A stretch of 64,000 bases of DNA from Brevibacterium limosum. GTDB taxonomy: Bacteria; Actinomycetota; Actinomycetes; Actinomycetales; Brevibacteriaceae. The notes under the pieces are model-generated. The model was not told the origin of the DNA, ran no database searches, and saw nothing but the letters and a program-made list of their open reading frames with translations. The position numbers and the translations under genes were made by a program. The stretch is from positions 3,410,001-3,474,000 of the forward strand of contig NZ_CP050154.1 of assembly GCF_011617705.1 (NCBI RefSeq), given 5' to 3'. Shown here piece by piece: positions 63,468-64,000 of this stretch (position 1 is its first letter; each line of letters opens with the position of its first letter).

Positions 63468-63574
63468 AGACCGCCGCCCTGAGCGGCTCCCACCGGCTCC
63501 GTGCCCCTACCGGATGAGAGCATTCTCATTGCCGCTCCCCTCGAACCGAGCACTGGGTCGCCCATACTGGAGGT

Positions 63575-63904
63575 ATGGGGCGTTTCGGTTGGCTGCTGAT
63601 CATCGGAACAGCTGTGCTCGCCGCACTCGCCTTGTTCGGGCTGGACCGGTCCATCGACGGTGGTGACACACAGCTGGGTCCGCCGGTCATCGTCCCCTCC
63701 GGCAACTCGGCTCCGGCGCCCGCGCCGGACGCGCCCGCCGACGAACCGACAGCAGAGCCCTCCGTGACGCCAAGCCCCTCGAACACACCGAATCCGCCCT
63801 CATCCGGTCCTCCCACCGGTGCCGACCGCATCACTCCCGAACCGCCGCGCTCGGCCGGTGACCGCAATGCCGACAGGGACGGTAGCGATGACGACGATGA
63901 CTGA
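63575..63904 (+). CDS. Small membrane-anchored Pro/Ser-rich protein
   Basis: The 109-residue protein has one N-terminal hydrophobic helix (about 5-23, WLLIIGTAVLAALALFGL). An extracytoplasmic Pro/Ala/Ser/Thr-rich region follows, ending in an Asp run. It has no domain that I recognise. Its 3' end overlaps the next open frame by 17 nt, so the two may be coupled. GGAGGT lies near the ATG. Confidence 0.7.
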   Translation: MGRFGWLLIIGTAVLAALALFGLDRSIDGGDTQLGPPVIVPSGNSAPAPAPDAPADEPTAEPSVTPSPSNTPNPPSSGPPTGADRITPEPPRSAGDRNADRDGSDDDDD

Positions 63905-64000
63905 TCGTCGCCGGGGCACCAGTGCGCGAACCCGGATCCTCGCCTGGATCATGCTTGTTCTCACCGTCGCGGTCTTCATCATCGTCACCTCCACAGCCCG
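63888..64000 (+). CDS. Start of a membrane protein, truncated by the window end
   Basis: An ATG at 63888 (or 63897) opens a frame with a basic N-terminus (TDRRRGTSARTR) and a transmembrane helix (ILAWIMLVLTVAVFIIVTS). This resembles the N-terminus of a sensor kinase, but too little is present to name it. Confidence 0.55.
   Translation, partial: MTTMTDRRRGTSARTRILAWIMLVLTVAVFIIVTSTA

Overview
The window comes from a high-GC Gram-positive bacterium (Actinobacteria). The 5' third of a 16S rRNA on the minus strand, the actinobacterial style of the genes and the gene content (choline-sulfatase with a BCCT carrier, several osmolyte, carboxylate and drug transporters) point to Brevibacterium or a very close relative. 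The genus call rests on recognising 16S segments and protein styles by eye and was not computed. The sequence looks chromosomal: an rRNA operon, two purine biosynthesis genes (purL, purA) and a dense set of transport, regulatory and catabolic genes. There is no phage, plasmid origin, CRISPR array or tRNA gene that I can see. The only mobile DNA is a degraded IS110 relic near 36.3-36.7 kb.

Layout. 0-1 kb: 16S rRNA 5' part, its leader and promoter. 1-10.3 kb: SDR epimerase, tRNA uridine hydroxylase (trhO), purL, two membrane proteins, a MetE-C-terminal-like methyltransferase and an SRPBCC-epimerase fusion. 10.4-14.7 kb: choline-sulfatase (betC) translationally coupled to a BCCT carrier (betT) with a leader of about 300 nt. 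14.7-16 kb: TetR plus a paired SMR exporter with a perfect 26-bp operator. 16-19 kb: TrpXYZ-like ABC importer. 19.2-21.5 kb: oligopeptidase B. 21.7-25 kb: first tripartite tricarboxylate transporter (tctCBA). 25.1-28 kb: DUF4166 gene, DHA2 drug exporter and TetR with a perfect 24-bp operator. 28.2-33 kb: flavin monooxygenase, GAF regulator, zinc alcohol dehydrogenase and a DUF3237 gene, probably one catabolic locus. 33.3-37 kb: VOC protein, AraC regulator, CynX-type MFS carrier, a truncated AraC relic and the IS110 relic. 37-44.3 kb: asparagine synthetase homologue without its glutaminase nucleophile, OpuC/ProU-type osmoprotectant importer and a three-domain glutaminase. 44.4-51 kb: AraC regulator, arylamine N-acetyltransferase with a DUF1989 gene, AhpD-like protein and a second tctCBA system. 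51.2-53.1 kb: purA and a small lipoprotein. 53.1-59.6 kb: MacB/FtsX-type ABC exporter with a two-component system. 59.7-61.7 kb: nonsense-disrupted DinB gene and a PLP aminotransferase. 61.8-63.5 kb: fluoride-resistance operon (riboswitch, universal stress protein, two FluC/CrcB channels). The window ends in a small Pro-rich protein and the start of a membrane protein.

How genes work together. BetC, BetT and the OpuC-type importer supply choline and betaine osmolytes. The glutaminase and the asparagine synthetase homologue may connect to nitrogen or osmolyte balance (inference). The two-component genes and the ABC exporter share a candidate operator, TCATACCTGAGGATGA and variants. The fluoride operon appears to be switched at translation, because the 3' end of the riboswitch can pair with the ribosome binding site.

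The most unusual signal fits no gene. The asymmetric 9-mer CCGAGGYGG (usually RCCGAGGYGG) occurs at 48 places that I located by eye, on both strands, in genes and between them. It includes an inverted pair that forms the terminator-like hairpin after the aminotransferase. It looks like an architecture-, recombination- or uptake-type genomic word and is the best candidate here for an undescribed system.
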